DNA of 64,000 nt from Clostridiaceae bacterium OM02-2AC (GTDB taxonomy: Bacteria > Bacillota_I > Bacilli_A > Erysipelotrichales > Erysipelotrichaceae). Position numbers and translations under genes: made by a program. Below, one piece after another: positions 43,961 through 51,202 of this stretch (the stretch's first letter is position 1; the number at the start of each line of letters is the position of its first letter). Location: NCBI GenBank assembly GCA_003481775.1, contig QULU01000006.1, positions 60,217-124,216 on the forward strand, written 5' to 3'. Below the pieces are notes generated by a model. That model saw only the letters and a program-made list of their open reading frames with translations. It had not been told where the DNA came from and made no database searches.

Positions 43961-44290
43961 CTACCTCACCATCTTTCCATTCCAGTGCATGATACCACCC
44001 AGGTCTGTAACCTGCTCATAGCCATATTTTTTCAGGGCGATCACTGCACGCCGGCTTCGGGAGCCGCTTTGGCAATATACCAAAATCCGTGTTTGCAAAT
44101 CCGGTATTATCGCATGAACGGTTTCCATCTGCTGCAGAGGCAGGTTGATGCTTTCCGGCAGATGTTTCGATGCGTATTCCTTCGGCGTTCTGACATCCAA
44201 CAGACAAATGGACGGCTCTTTCTTTTTCAGCAATAAACCTTCCTCGATCGACATTGCCATAGCCTGCTGCCGTTGCTTGAAAAACAGCAT
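43961..44290 (-). CDS. Rhodanese-like sulfurtransferase
   Basis: A 109-residue rhodanese with LLDVRTPKEYASKHLPESIN and the active loop YCQSGSRSRR containing the reactive cysteine, ending GGIMHWNGK. Start at 44290 follows GGAGAA and overlaps the thioredoxin stop region; only two bases separate its stop from the CoADR start. With thioredoxin upstream and CoADR downstream it can accept sulfane sulfur and have it reduced. Confidence 0.9.
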   Translation of the reverse strand: MLFFKQRQQAMAMSIEEGLLLKKKEPSICLLDVRTPKEYASKHLPESINLPLQQMETVHAIIPDLQTRILVYCQSGSRSRRAVIALKKYGYEQVTDLGGIMHWNGKMVR

Positions 44291-44291
44291 A

Positions 44292-44600
44292 CTATTCTCC
44301 GATCCAGGACTTGATCTGTCCCAGACTGTGATAGCCGCTGACACTTCCCTGTATGGACCCATCCCGCATGTATACGAGTGTTGGAATGCTCATAACCTGA
44401 AACATGCCTGCCAGCTGCGGCTCCTCATCAATATTGATTTTCACAATCTTCGTATGCTCCGCCTCTTCGCTCATCTGTTCAATGATTGGCTTCAGCATCT
44501 GACAGGGACCACACCAGTCCGCATAAAAATCAATGAGCACTGGCTCTCTGCTGTCCAGTACTTCCTCTTCATAATTACTGCTTGTTACATGTATTGTCAT
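44292..44600 (-). CDS. trxA: Thioredoxin
   Basis: A 102-residue thioredoxin with FYADWCGPCQMLKP active site and the cis-proline segment MSIPTLVYM. It reduces protein and low-molecular disulfides and persulfides. No thioredoxin reductase is in the window. First gene of the operon; start at 44600, eight bases after AGGAGG (the ATG at 44606 is too close). Confidence 0.95.
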   Translation of the reverse strand: MTIHVTSSNYEEEVLDSREPVLIDFYADWCGPCQMLKPIIEQMSEEAEHTKIVKINIDEEPQLAGMFQVMSIPTLVYMRDGSIQGSVSGYHSLGQIKSWIGE

Positions 44601-44821
44601 TATCATGACCTCCTTGCTTTATCTTACGTACAAAGCATACCGCTGGCGAACAAATACTTCCGTGACTTTATCACACACAAGAAAAAGCGCATATACTTGT
44701 TTACGATCTGTGCCAGCAAAGGAAGGAAGCTAGAAAAGGAAACAGCGATGTCTTGTGCAGAACCAGAACGATTTACGCCTTATCTTTTTCCTATAGCAAA
44801 AAAGAAAAGCGGCAGGGCGTA
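44601..44821. other. Divergent region between trxA and the EFR1-type gene
   Basis: Long plus-strand frames here are shadows running through the thioredoxin gene. No clear operator or riboswitch is seen; the trxA promoter must lie in it. Confidence 0.4.
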
Positions 44822-44850
44822 TTGAATCACACAGTTCATCGTTCTATAAT
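44822..44850 (+). promoter_or_regulatory. Promoter of the Fe-S protein operon
   Basis: TTGAAT (44822-44827), 17 bases, TATAAT (44845-44850), 100 bases before the first gene. Confidence 0.6.
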
Positions 44851-44950
44851 GAAGAAAGAAACAAAAGGGTTCAGGCAGGAATGCTTATATCGGTATGTAT
44901 AGGCTTGCTTTTGGAATGCATCTGAATACCTGAAAGAGAGGAGATTTATC

Positions 44951-45715
44951 ATGGCATTTTATACGATTCTATTCAGTCCCTGCGGTGGGACAAGGCGTAT
45001 TGCTGAAATACTGGAACGTGAATGGAGGGAAGCGAAGAGTATTTGTATAGATTTATGCAATCCACAGATAACAGAGCGCCTTCCCCACTTTCAAAAGGAG
45101 GATATCTGTATCATTGCTATGCCCTCCTATGGAGGAAGAGCACCACAGGCAGCATTGCAGCGGCTGCGTGCCATGCAGGGCAACAAGGCTTCCGCTATTC
45201 TGGTATGCAGCTATGGCAACCGTGCCTATGAGGATACCCTGCTGGAGATGAAGGATTGTGCACAGGAAAGCGGCTTTGTGTGCCGTGCGGCGATTGCGGC
45301 GGTTGCCGAGCATTCCATCATGCATCAATATGGAGCCGGACGTCCCGATGCACAGGATACACAGGAGCTTGGCACATTTTCACAGCAGATACGCAGGCAT
45401 TTGAAAAAGGATGCTGGCTGCGTGCTGCATGTAGCGGGAAACCATCCGTATAAGAGCTATGGCGGTGTACCGCTGAAACCCTCTGCGGATAAGCAGTGTA
45501 TGCAATGCGGACAGTGTGCAACACAATGCCCGGTACAGGCGATTCCGGTGGAGCATCCGGAAAAAACAGATACAGCGCGCTGCATTTCCTGTATGCGCTG
45601 CATCGCGGTTTGCCCTGTCCATGCACGCAGTCTGAATAAGCTCATGCTGGCGGTTTCTGTGAAGAAGCTTCACAAGGCCTGTGTGACAAGAAAGGATAAT
45701 GAACTGTTTCTGTGA
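44951..45715 (+). CDS. EFR1-type flavodoxin-ferredoxin fusion
   Basis: A 254-residue protein joining a flavodoxin-like N-terminus (FYTILFSPCGGTRRIA, IIAMPSYGGRAP, AILVCSYGNRAYED) to a C-terminal two-[4Fe-4S] ferredoxin (CMQCGQCATQCPVQAIP and CISCMRCIAVCPVHARS). These EFR1-family proteins are common in gut anaerobes and probably shuttle electrons between a flavin and low-potential clusters. The N-terminal phosphate loop is atypical (SPCGGTRR). First gene of an operon of redox proteins. Confidence 0.85.
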   Translation: MAFYTILFSPCGGTRRIAEILEREWREAKSICIDLCNPQITERLPHFQKEDICIIAMPSYGGRAPQAALQRLRAMQGNKASAILVCSYGNRAYEDTLLEMKDCAQESGFVCRAAIAAVAEHSIMHQYGAGRPDAQDTQELGTFSQQIRRHLKKDAGCVLHVAGNHPYKSYGGVPLKPSADKQCMQCGQCATQCPVQAIPVEHPEKTDTARCISCMRCIAVCPVHARSLNKLMLAVSVKKLHKACVTRKDNELFL

Positions 45716-45780
45716 CAAAGTCACGGTAAAGCGGCAGCTTCTTCGATATACTGACAGGGTATGTAGAAGGAGGAGCTGTT

Positions 45781-45963
45781 TTGAAGAAGGCTTTTGTAGA
45801 GGAAAAAGCGTGTGTTGCCTGTGGGACGTGCCTTGCCACTTGTCCCCGTCAGGCTATCCACATTGCGCATGGCTGCTATGCAGTCATAGATTTGGTACGC
45901 TGTGTAGGCTGCGGCCTTTGCAGTAAGGCTTGTCCTGCAAGCGTTATTGAGGTGCGTTCATGA
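45781..45963 (+). CDS. Small 2[4Fe-4S] ferredoxin
   Basis: A 60-residue clostridial-type ferredoxin with CVACGTCLATCPRQAI and CVGCGLCSKACPASVI, one full set of cysteines for each cluster. It starts with TTG at 45781, confirmed by AAGGAGG nine bases upstream. Its stop overlaps the next gene's ATG (ATGA), coupling it to the membrane Fe-S protein, to which it probably passes electrons. Confidence 0.92.
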   Translation: MKKAFVEEKACVACGTCLATCPRQAIHIAHGCYAVIDLVRCVGCGLCSKACPASVIEVRS

Positions 45964-46517
45964 AAACGAAATGGACGGAATATTTGTGGATCGCATCTAT
46001 GCTGTATTTGTTTCTCGGCTTGTTTCATATTCTGTTTGCCTGGCTGGGTCTTATTTGTTTTCTGGTGCCGCTGCTGCTGGCTGTTGGAAAAGGTGAAAAG
46101 AGCTATTGTAATCATTACTGCGGCAGGGGGCAGCTTTTGCAGCGATTGGGTAGCCGGCTTTCCGCACAGCGAGCCTGTCCGCGATGGCTGAGAAGCAAAT
46201 GGTTTCGTTATGGCTTCTTGCTGTTCTTTCTATCGATGTTTGCCAGTATGCTGTATATGAGCTATGCGGTACTGCAGGGACAGCCGCTATCGGCCTTTAT
46301 CACGCTTTTATGGACTGTGCGGATTCCCTGGTTTGTTTCATCTGGTGCAGCAGACTGGGTTTTGCAGTTTGCGTATGGCTTTTACAGTCTGATGCTGACA
46401 AGCACGATACTGGGCATTCTCACCATGCTGGTGTATAAACCCCGTACATGGTGTGTATACTGTCCGATGGGTACCATGACGCAGGCGGTATGCAGAGTAA
46501 AAAACAGGAAATCCTGA
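45960..46517 (+). CDS. NapH-like membrane iron-sulfur protein
   Basis: A 185-residue protein with about four membrane helices and two cysteine motifs at the membrane edge: CNHYCGRGQLL after helix 2 and CVYCPMGTMTQ after helix 4, the signature of NapH/YccM/CcoG-type proteins that bind a 4Fe-4S cluster next to a quinol site. No nitrate reductase or cytochrome oxidase genes are here, so it is uncoupled from its usual partners. Possibly a membrane electron carrier for the ferredoxin it overlaps. Confidence 0.82.
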   Translation: MKTKWTEYLWIASMLYLFLGLFHILFAWLGLICFLVPLLLAVGKGEKSYCNHYCGRGQLLQRLGSRLSAQRACPRWLRSKWFRYGFLLFFLSMFASMLYMSYAVLQGQPLSAFITLLWTVRIPWFVSSGAADWVLQFAYGFYSLMLTSTILGILTMLVYKPRTWCVYCPMGTMTQAVCRVKNRKS

Positions 46518-46558
46518 TGGAAGTATGCTATGATAACAGTAAAGATAGGAGTGAGATC

Positions 46559-46765
46559 ATGAAAAAGGTATTTCAGGTAGAAGGTATGATGTGTCAGCAC
46601 TGTGAGCAGCGTGTGAATAAGACGCTGCAGGGCATCGAAGGTGTTATAGCCTGTGCAGCGAGTGCAGAAAAAGGCATTGTCGATGTGGAGTATGATGAGC
46701 AGCGAACCAGTGATGCTGCAATTCTACAGGCAATCACAGATACCGGATATGATGTAAAAGGATAA
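46559..46765 (+). CDS. Heavy-metal-associated (CopZ-like) protein
   Basis: A 68-residue HMA domain with FQVEGMMCQHCEQRV, whose CxxC binds Cu(I) or a similar soft metal, and the usual betaalphabeta-betaalphabeta length ending TDTGYDVKG. It is 41 bases downstream of the membrane Fe-S gene without a terminator, so likely in the operon. No copper ATPase or CsoR is nearby, leaving its client open. Confidence 0.88.
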   Translation: MKKVFQVEGMMCQHCEQRVNKTLQGIEGVIACAASAEKGIVDVEYDEQRTSDAAILQAITDTGYDVKG

Positions 46766-46785
46766 GGGGCGAGGGCTCTTTCCTA

Positions 46786-46822
46786 TGATAAAACAGCGTC
46801 TTTTCTAAAAAGACGTTTTTTT
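46786..46822 (+). terminator. Terminator of the Fe-S / HMA operon
   Basis: CGTCTTTT-CTAA-AAAGACG with TTTTTTT. Confidence 0.75.
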
Positions 46823-47072
46823 ACGCAAAATCGCTGCATGATAATACACTGTAGAAAGCATGAGGGTACTGCCGAGGTGGCTGCATTGTTGATATCGATG
46901 TGCACATTCGGCAGTGAAAAAGCTTACGCTGTCATAAATTTCTCCGCTTATCTAAATATTTGCGTTTACGTTACATATTTGGTGCTGAAATGTAGCTATA
47001 TTATGATAAAATAGAGGTAGTAATTATAAAAAGCAGCGTTTATAAGGGAATAAAATAACAGGAGGATGATGT
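46823..47072. promoter_or_regulatory. Upstream region of the MazG-like gene
   Basis: No gene. A possible promoter is TTGGTG (46979-46984), 17 bases, TATGAT (47002-47007). The ribosome site AGGAGGATG precedes the next start. Confidence 0.4.
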
Positions 47073-47399
47073 ATGGAGGATTTTGGAATACAGGAAATGC
47101 AGGAAATGCAGAAGGCCTTGCAGGATACATACCGGGATCAATGGGAACCGATCTGTCCGGATACAGGGAAAAACAAGCTGCTGTGGATGCTTGGCGAAAT
47201 CGGTGAGGTTATTGATATCGTGAAAAAAAACGGAGGACAAAGGGCTGTTGAAGAGCGCCATATAAGAAAGGAGCTGGTTGAAGAATTAGCGGATGTGCTC
47301 ATGTATTACAACGATATCCTGTTATGCTATGATATCAGCGCAGAGGAATTAAAACAGGCCTATCGTGAAAAGTTTCATAAAAACATGAAGCGCTGGTAA
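47073..47399 (+). CDS. MazG-like nucleotide pyrophosphohydrolase
   Basis: A 108-residue all-alpha NTP pyrophosphatase of the MazG/dUTPase superfamily. Metal-binding glutamates are visible in LGEIGEVIDIVKK and RKELVEELADVLMYYND (the EExxE...ExxD pattern). It hydrolyses non-canonical or excess NTPs to NMP and pyrophosphate. Full length for a single domain; stands alone. Confidence 0.85.
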   Translation: MEDFGIQEMQEMQKALQDTYRDQWEPICPDTGKNKLLWMLGEIGEVIDIVKKNGGQRAVEERHIRKELVEELADVLMYYNDILLCYDISAEELKQAYREKFHKNMKRW

Positions 47400-47637
47400 A
47401 GGAGGATGAGGAAGGAGAATCTGAACGATACTCATAAACTTGCATCATCCTACTGATATTACGGAGCTTTCTGGTGCAGGGATTGAACTGTTTGTACCAA
47501 ATGAAAGGTTTCCGTGTGATTTTTTACAGAATCCGTATAGCAGATGCAGCTTAATTTGAAACAGAACAGAGAAGTGGGAAATGGGTGTTTGCATTTCCAA
47601 AACATAAGGACTGTGTACGTCAAGGAGGAAAATTCAA

Positions 47638-48144
47638 ATGGTAACGAAGCAGGAACTGGAACAACAACTGGCAACAGCAGATTTTTACAAAAAGGTATAT
47701 CCGGGGATGTTTAAATCCGGAAAACGGAAAGAAGCCCTGGAAACATGGAACAATGCCTTACAGAAGGGAATCGCCGACAGTGTATTGTTAAGGGAGGCAG
47801 AGCATGGCTCTTTTACATACAAGGTTTATGCATTTTCCGTAAAAGAAACAATTCCTCAGGAGGAAGTGGACGTGCTGAAGGAGGCCGTGGCGCAGTATGA
47901 TGTAAATCAAATACGCTATGAGGCGTTCAGTGTACCGGGATATTTTGCAGTTTATGATAGGGATGGAAAGTTTTTTCAGGATGATTATCAGATCATGGAT
48001 TTATGTCAGCGGGATTCCGGAATTTATGTTGTAATCGTTTCAGAAACAGAGAAGGACGAATTGGATTGCCCGTATATCGCATATACCTACAATCCGGATG
48101 GCAGCCTGTGGTTTTGGTGTATGGCTCGTAAGTATATCGGATAA
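47638..48144 (+). CDS. Hypothetical protein
   Basis: I do not recognise this 168-residue soluble protein. It has a charged helical N-terminus (about 1-50) and a beta-rich remainder with many aromatic residues (YKVYAF, GYFAVYDRDGKFF, SLWFWCMARKYIG). It starts after AAGGAGG and has normal codon use, so it is a real gene. No neighbour suggests a role; the MazG-like gene upstream is 238 bases away. Confidence 0.75.
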   Translation: MVTKQELEQQLATADFYKKVYPGMFKSGKRKEALETWNNALQKGIADSVLLREAEHGSFTYKVYAFSVKETIPQEEVDVLKEAVAQYDVNQIRYEAFSVPGYFAVYDRDGKFFQDDYQIMDLCQRDSGIYVVIVSETEKDELDCPYIAYTYNPDGSLWFWCMARKYIG

Positions 48145-48304
48145 GAAAGCGGCAGTGTAAGTCATTTGCAACCTCAAAGGCTTGTGCAGGGGAAGCGTAC
48201 AGCGAACTGTAAATATGCTTAATAAGGACAGCGATTTTGGATTGTGTTTCAGGATGCGCCATAGGGACGATGATCGTTGCATAAATAAGTCGCTATGCAG
48301 TTGA

Positions 48305-48388
48305 ACAGAAAAAAACTGTGCCCGCATTTGATCGATTATCAATTTCACAGATATTCAATCATGTTGCGAAGCACAGTCTTTTTTATCT
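48305..48388. terminator. Hairpin between the hypothetical gene and the DUF134-NifX gene
   Basis: ACTGTGC...GCACAGT with a long intervening part and TCTTTTTTATC tail on the plus strand; on the minus strand a TTTTTTT run follows the same stem. Confidence 0.55.
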
Positions 48389-48407
48389 AATTTTTCTATG
48401 GTAAGGT

Positions 48408-49124
48408 CTATAAATGGGAAGAACCGCAGGAATGGCCGTGTCCCTCATGGCTTCCACAGGTATGTCCCTCACCGTGGTGAGAGCACTGAATATTCGGATT
48501 GTATTGCAGGTTGCCGTTCAGAAAAGAGGTAACCTGTGCATCTGCATCTCCGCAGGCACCGCCATACAGCTGTATACCGGCTTCCGCAAGAGCATTCTTC
48601 GCACCGCCTCCGATACCGCCGCAGATCAGCGTATCCACCTGATTTGCTTTCAGCAGGGTAACCAGCGCACTGTGTCCGTTTCCATTGGTATCCAGCAGTG
48701 TGGTTGCCGTGATTTTTTGATTTGTAACCTCATAAAGCTTAAACATCTGTGTGTGTCCAAAATGCTGGAACACCTGTCCGTTATCATACGTAACTGCTAT
48801 TTTCATACTATCATCTCCTGTTGGTTGCTGTTCAAGGTCCAGCTGATAATTGCCACCGGATATCACCATGGCACTGCCTTCCATGAGAAAGCGGGAAAGC
48901 TTGCGTCTTGCCTCATTATACAGGGATTGTACGCTGCCTCTGCTGGTTTGCATCTGTCTGGCACATTCCTGTTGATTCCATCCGAGATAATCAATCAGAC
49001 GAATCGTTTCATATTCCTCTACACTCATCTGGATATGGCTTGCGGGAATAGGCTCGTCTGTACGGATGAAAGCAGTATAGGCCGGTATGGAGGATACGCA
49101 TTTCTTCTTGCAGGGTCGTGGCAT
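48408..49124 (-). CDS. DUF134 DNA-binding domain fused to NifX/NifB-type domain with His-rich tail
   Basis: A 238-residue three-part protein. Residues 1-95 are DUF134, a predicted HTH (EEYETIRLIDYLGWNQQECA, RGSVQSLYNEARRKL). Residues 106-210 are a dinitrogenase iron-molybdenum cofactor domain (IAVTYDNGQVFQHFGH, LICGGIGGGAKNALAEAGI). The tail is a run of His, Cys and Gly (HHGEGHTCGSHEGHGHSC) likely to bind metal. No nitrogenase genes are present. DUF134-NifX proteins are found in many anaerobes and are thought to bind Fe-S or metal clusters; a metal-responsive regulator is a reasonable inference. Confidence 0.87.
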   Translation of the reverse strand: MPRPCKKKCVSSIPAYTAFIRTDEPIPASHIQMSVEEYETIRLIDYLGWNQQECARQMQTSRGSVQSLYNEARRKLSRFLMEGSAMVISGGNYQLDLEQQPTGDDSMKIAVTYDNGQVFQHFGHTQMFKLYEVTNQKITATTLLDTNGNGHSALVTLLKANQVDTLICGGIGGGAKNALAEAGIQLYGGACGDADAQVTSFLNGNLQYNPNIQCSHHGEGHTCGSHEGHGHSCGSSHL

Positions 49125-49139
49125 ATGATCAGCTCCTTC

Positions 49140-49515
49140 CCTGTTATCATACGCCTATTATTTGCATATGTCAATAATTATGCTGTGAGAATTTGCTTGG
49201 CTATTATTTTGTAAAATACAGGAGGCTTGGATATCTTCATGGCCTCTTACTCGCTTATGACTATAACCTGAAATAGAGAATGAAAATGATCGCGTTCATC
49301 TATAGAAATGGAATCCTCTTTTTCATAAACACCTTAACGGTAGAAAAACCGCTTCCTGCATCGTGCACCTTTTGTAACCGCTGCCATTCTTATCGGTTCC
49401 AGCAAAAAAATCTTGTTGTATGTCTGTAATTGCTGTCGTATCGGGAAACATGCCGTACTTTTGACAGATACGGGATTCTGTATATGGAAGTGGATAAAGG
49501 TCAGCGTTAAAATGA
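49140..49515. other. Gene-free stretch
   Basis: A minus-strand frame covering 49323-49772 runs through the next two genes and lacks a ribosome site. I see no RNA gene or repeat here. Confidence 0.45.
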
Positions 49516-49538
49516 AGTAAAGATAGGAGGAATGCCAA

Positions 49539-49817
49539 ATGAAAAAGGGATGGAAATGTTTCTGTACAGTTGCCGGAGGTGCTGCTCTGTATGCCGGAGC
49601 CTCCTTTGTGAAGGATTATCGCAATATGAAGAAAATGGAGAAGCGTCTGAATTCTCTGCCGCTGCATCAGCTGAAGGAAAGGCTTTCCGATATACAGCAG
49701 GAAAAGGAAAAAACCGTTATCACAATACCGAAGGATATGCCAATGCTTGAGCGTCTGCGTGTGTGCAGACATGTCTTGCGGGGGGATGCCGGGAATCGGG
49801 ATGCTTGTAAATGCTGA
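49539..49817 (+). CDS. Small hypothetical protein with N-terminal membrane anchor
   Basis: A 92-residue protein with a lysine-rich start and a short hydrophobic stretch (CTVAGGAALYAGASFV, residues 9-24), followed by a charged helical region (KKMEKRLNSLPLHQLKERL) and a cysteine at the end (CKC). Ribosome site TAGGAGG is eight bases before the ATG. It overlaps the DUF308 gene by seven bases, so they are cotranscribed. Not recognised. Confidence 0.65.
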   Translation: MKKGWKCFCTVAGGAALYAGASFVKDYRNMKKMEKRLNSLPLHQLKERLSDIQQEKEKTVITIPKDMPMLERLRVCRHVLRGDAGNRDACKC

Positions 49818-50413
49818 AGCAGTCCAGAGATTTTGTACGCGTGTTCAGTGAAAACTGGAACCGCAAGCTGAAATCGGTAAGGCTGTTGGGCGCCGCCGTA
49901 GGTGTGTGCATGCTGGTTTGTGCGGTTTTGTGTATGCAAGCTCCTTCACCGATGCAAAAGGCTTTGAAGATAGCCGCAGCACTTGTGATAATTGCACTGG
50001 GAATGTATCAGCTGGTGGATTACTACTACATGCCCATTTTACTGCGGGATGCAGGAACACTGATCAATGCCGTGCTGAATACGGTAATCGGTATGCTGCT
50101 GATGTTTTCGCCTGAGGGAATCACGGTATCTGTCTTTGCCTATATGTTTGGATTTGTACTGCTGATTTTCGGTATCAATAAAATCACCTTTGCCAATAAG
50201 CTGCATTTTTTCGGTATTCTTGATTACGGCTGGGTAATTGCCGGCGGTGTTTTGAATATCCTTGCCGCTGCCGCCTTTTTGATTCTTCCACTCGTATCCC
50301 TTGTGGTGCTGCAAACGGTGCTCGCAGGATACTTAGCAATCGGAGGAATCACCCTGCTTGTGGATGTGATCACCATGAAAAATATGAAGGTGGAAGCCAC
50401 ACAGGAACAATGA
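49811..50413 (+). CDS. DUF308 (HdeD-like) membrane protein
   Basis: A 200-residue protein with six membrane helices in three hairpins, as in HdeD/DUF308 proteins (ALVIIALGMYQLVDYYY, FAYMFGFVLLIFGINKITFA, LAGYLAIGGITLLVDVI repeat the same glycine-rich pattern). E. coli HdeD is linked to acid resistance at high cell density; the biochemical role is unknown. The charged N-terminus (about 25 residues) is cytoplasmic. Overlaps the preceding small gene. Confidence 0.8.
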   Translation: MLKQSRDFVRVFSENWNRKLKSVRLLGAAVGVCMLVCAVLCMQAPSPMQKALKIAAALVIIALGMYQLVDYYYMPILLRDAGTLINAVLNTVIGMLLMFSPEGITVSVFAYMFGFVLLIFGINKITFANKLHFFGILDYGWVIAGGVLNILAAAAFLILPLVSLVVLQTVLAGYLAIGGITLLVDVITMKNMKVEATQEQ

Positions 50414-50486
50414 ATGCGCCGGATCCACATATAAGGGCAGCATGGCATCTTTTGAAACCGTCTGCTTAGCTACATAAACAAATAGC

Positions 50487-50542
50487 AAAAAACTGATTCC
50501 TAATACGCGGCTTGCCGTGCCCGTTATAGGAATCAGTTTTTG
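50487..50542. terminator. Bidirectional terminator
   Basis: AAAAACTGATTCCTA...TAGGAATCAGTTTTT, a 15-bp perfect stem between convergent genes. Confidence 0.85.
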
Positions 50543-50567
50543 TAGTTCGGCTTTTTGCAGACAGGAC

Positions 50568-51155
50568 TTACTTTTTCGCAAGTCTCACCAGAAGATCCAC
50601 ACAGGTATCCAGTCCGATATGTGATGTGCTGAGCGACAGGTCATAATGCTCGGCAGCTCCCCAAATCTGCTCGGTATAATAACGGTAATTCAAAGCACGT
50701 CTGTGATCCTTGTCATGCAGGCGTTTTTCAATGTCGATATCAGTTTCGCCATATTTCTCGATAACTCTTTGCGCCTTGAAGTCTGTGTCGGCATGCAGAA
50801 AGACATGCAGCGCATCCGCATAATCTTTCAATATATAATCAGCACAGCGTCCGACAAGAACACAGGGGCCCTGCTGTGCCAGCTCCAGAATAATCTGTCG
50901 CTGAATTTTCCACACATAATCACTGATGCTTTCTCCTTTTGCATCGCGTCCGAGAAAGGCATAGGAAAACAAGCGCTTGCCAGGGGCATATTCTCCCTCC
51001 TGTGCGATGTAGTCCTGCGCCAGCCCGCTCTCTTGGGCTGCCGTTTCAATCAGCTTTCGATCATAGCAGGGAATTTGCAGGCGTCTTGCGACCTCTTTTC
51101 CAATGGTTCTTCCCCCACTTCCAAATTCTCTTGAAATGGTGATAATGCTAGCCAT
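50568..51155 (-). CDS. Cytidylate kinase-like family protein
   Basis: A 195-residue P-loop kinase of the Cytidylate_kin2 type. ISREFGSGGRTIGKEVA is the phosphate-binding loop (GSGGRTIG), PCVLVGRCADYIL follows as the lid-adjacent strand and DKDHRRALNYRYYT carries the lid basic residues. The family is common in Firmicutes next to varied genes and its true substrate is not settled; it is distinct from the essential Cmk. Start at 51155, after AGGAG. Confidence 0.82.
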   Translation of the reverse strand: MASIITISREFGSGGRTIGKEVARRLQIPCYDRKLIETAAQESGLAQDYIAQEGEYAPGKRLFSYAFLGRDAKGESISDYVWKIQRQIILELAQQGPCVLVGRCADYILKDYADALHVFLHADTDFKAQRVIEKYGETDIDIEKRLHDKDHRRALNYRYYTEQIWGAAEHYDLSLSTSHIGLDTCVDLLVRLAKK

Positions 51156-51202
51156 GATATGCATCTCCTTTCTGTGGATTTATCGAGATTTCCATACACC
51201 AC

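Noticed and set aside
48414..49214. A 266-codon plus-strand frame opposite the DUF134-NifX gene
   Set aside because: Antisense shadow with low-complexity Ile/His-rich content and no ribosome site.
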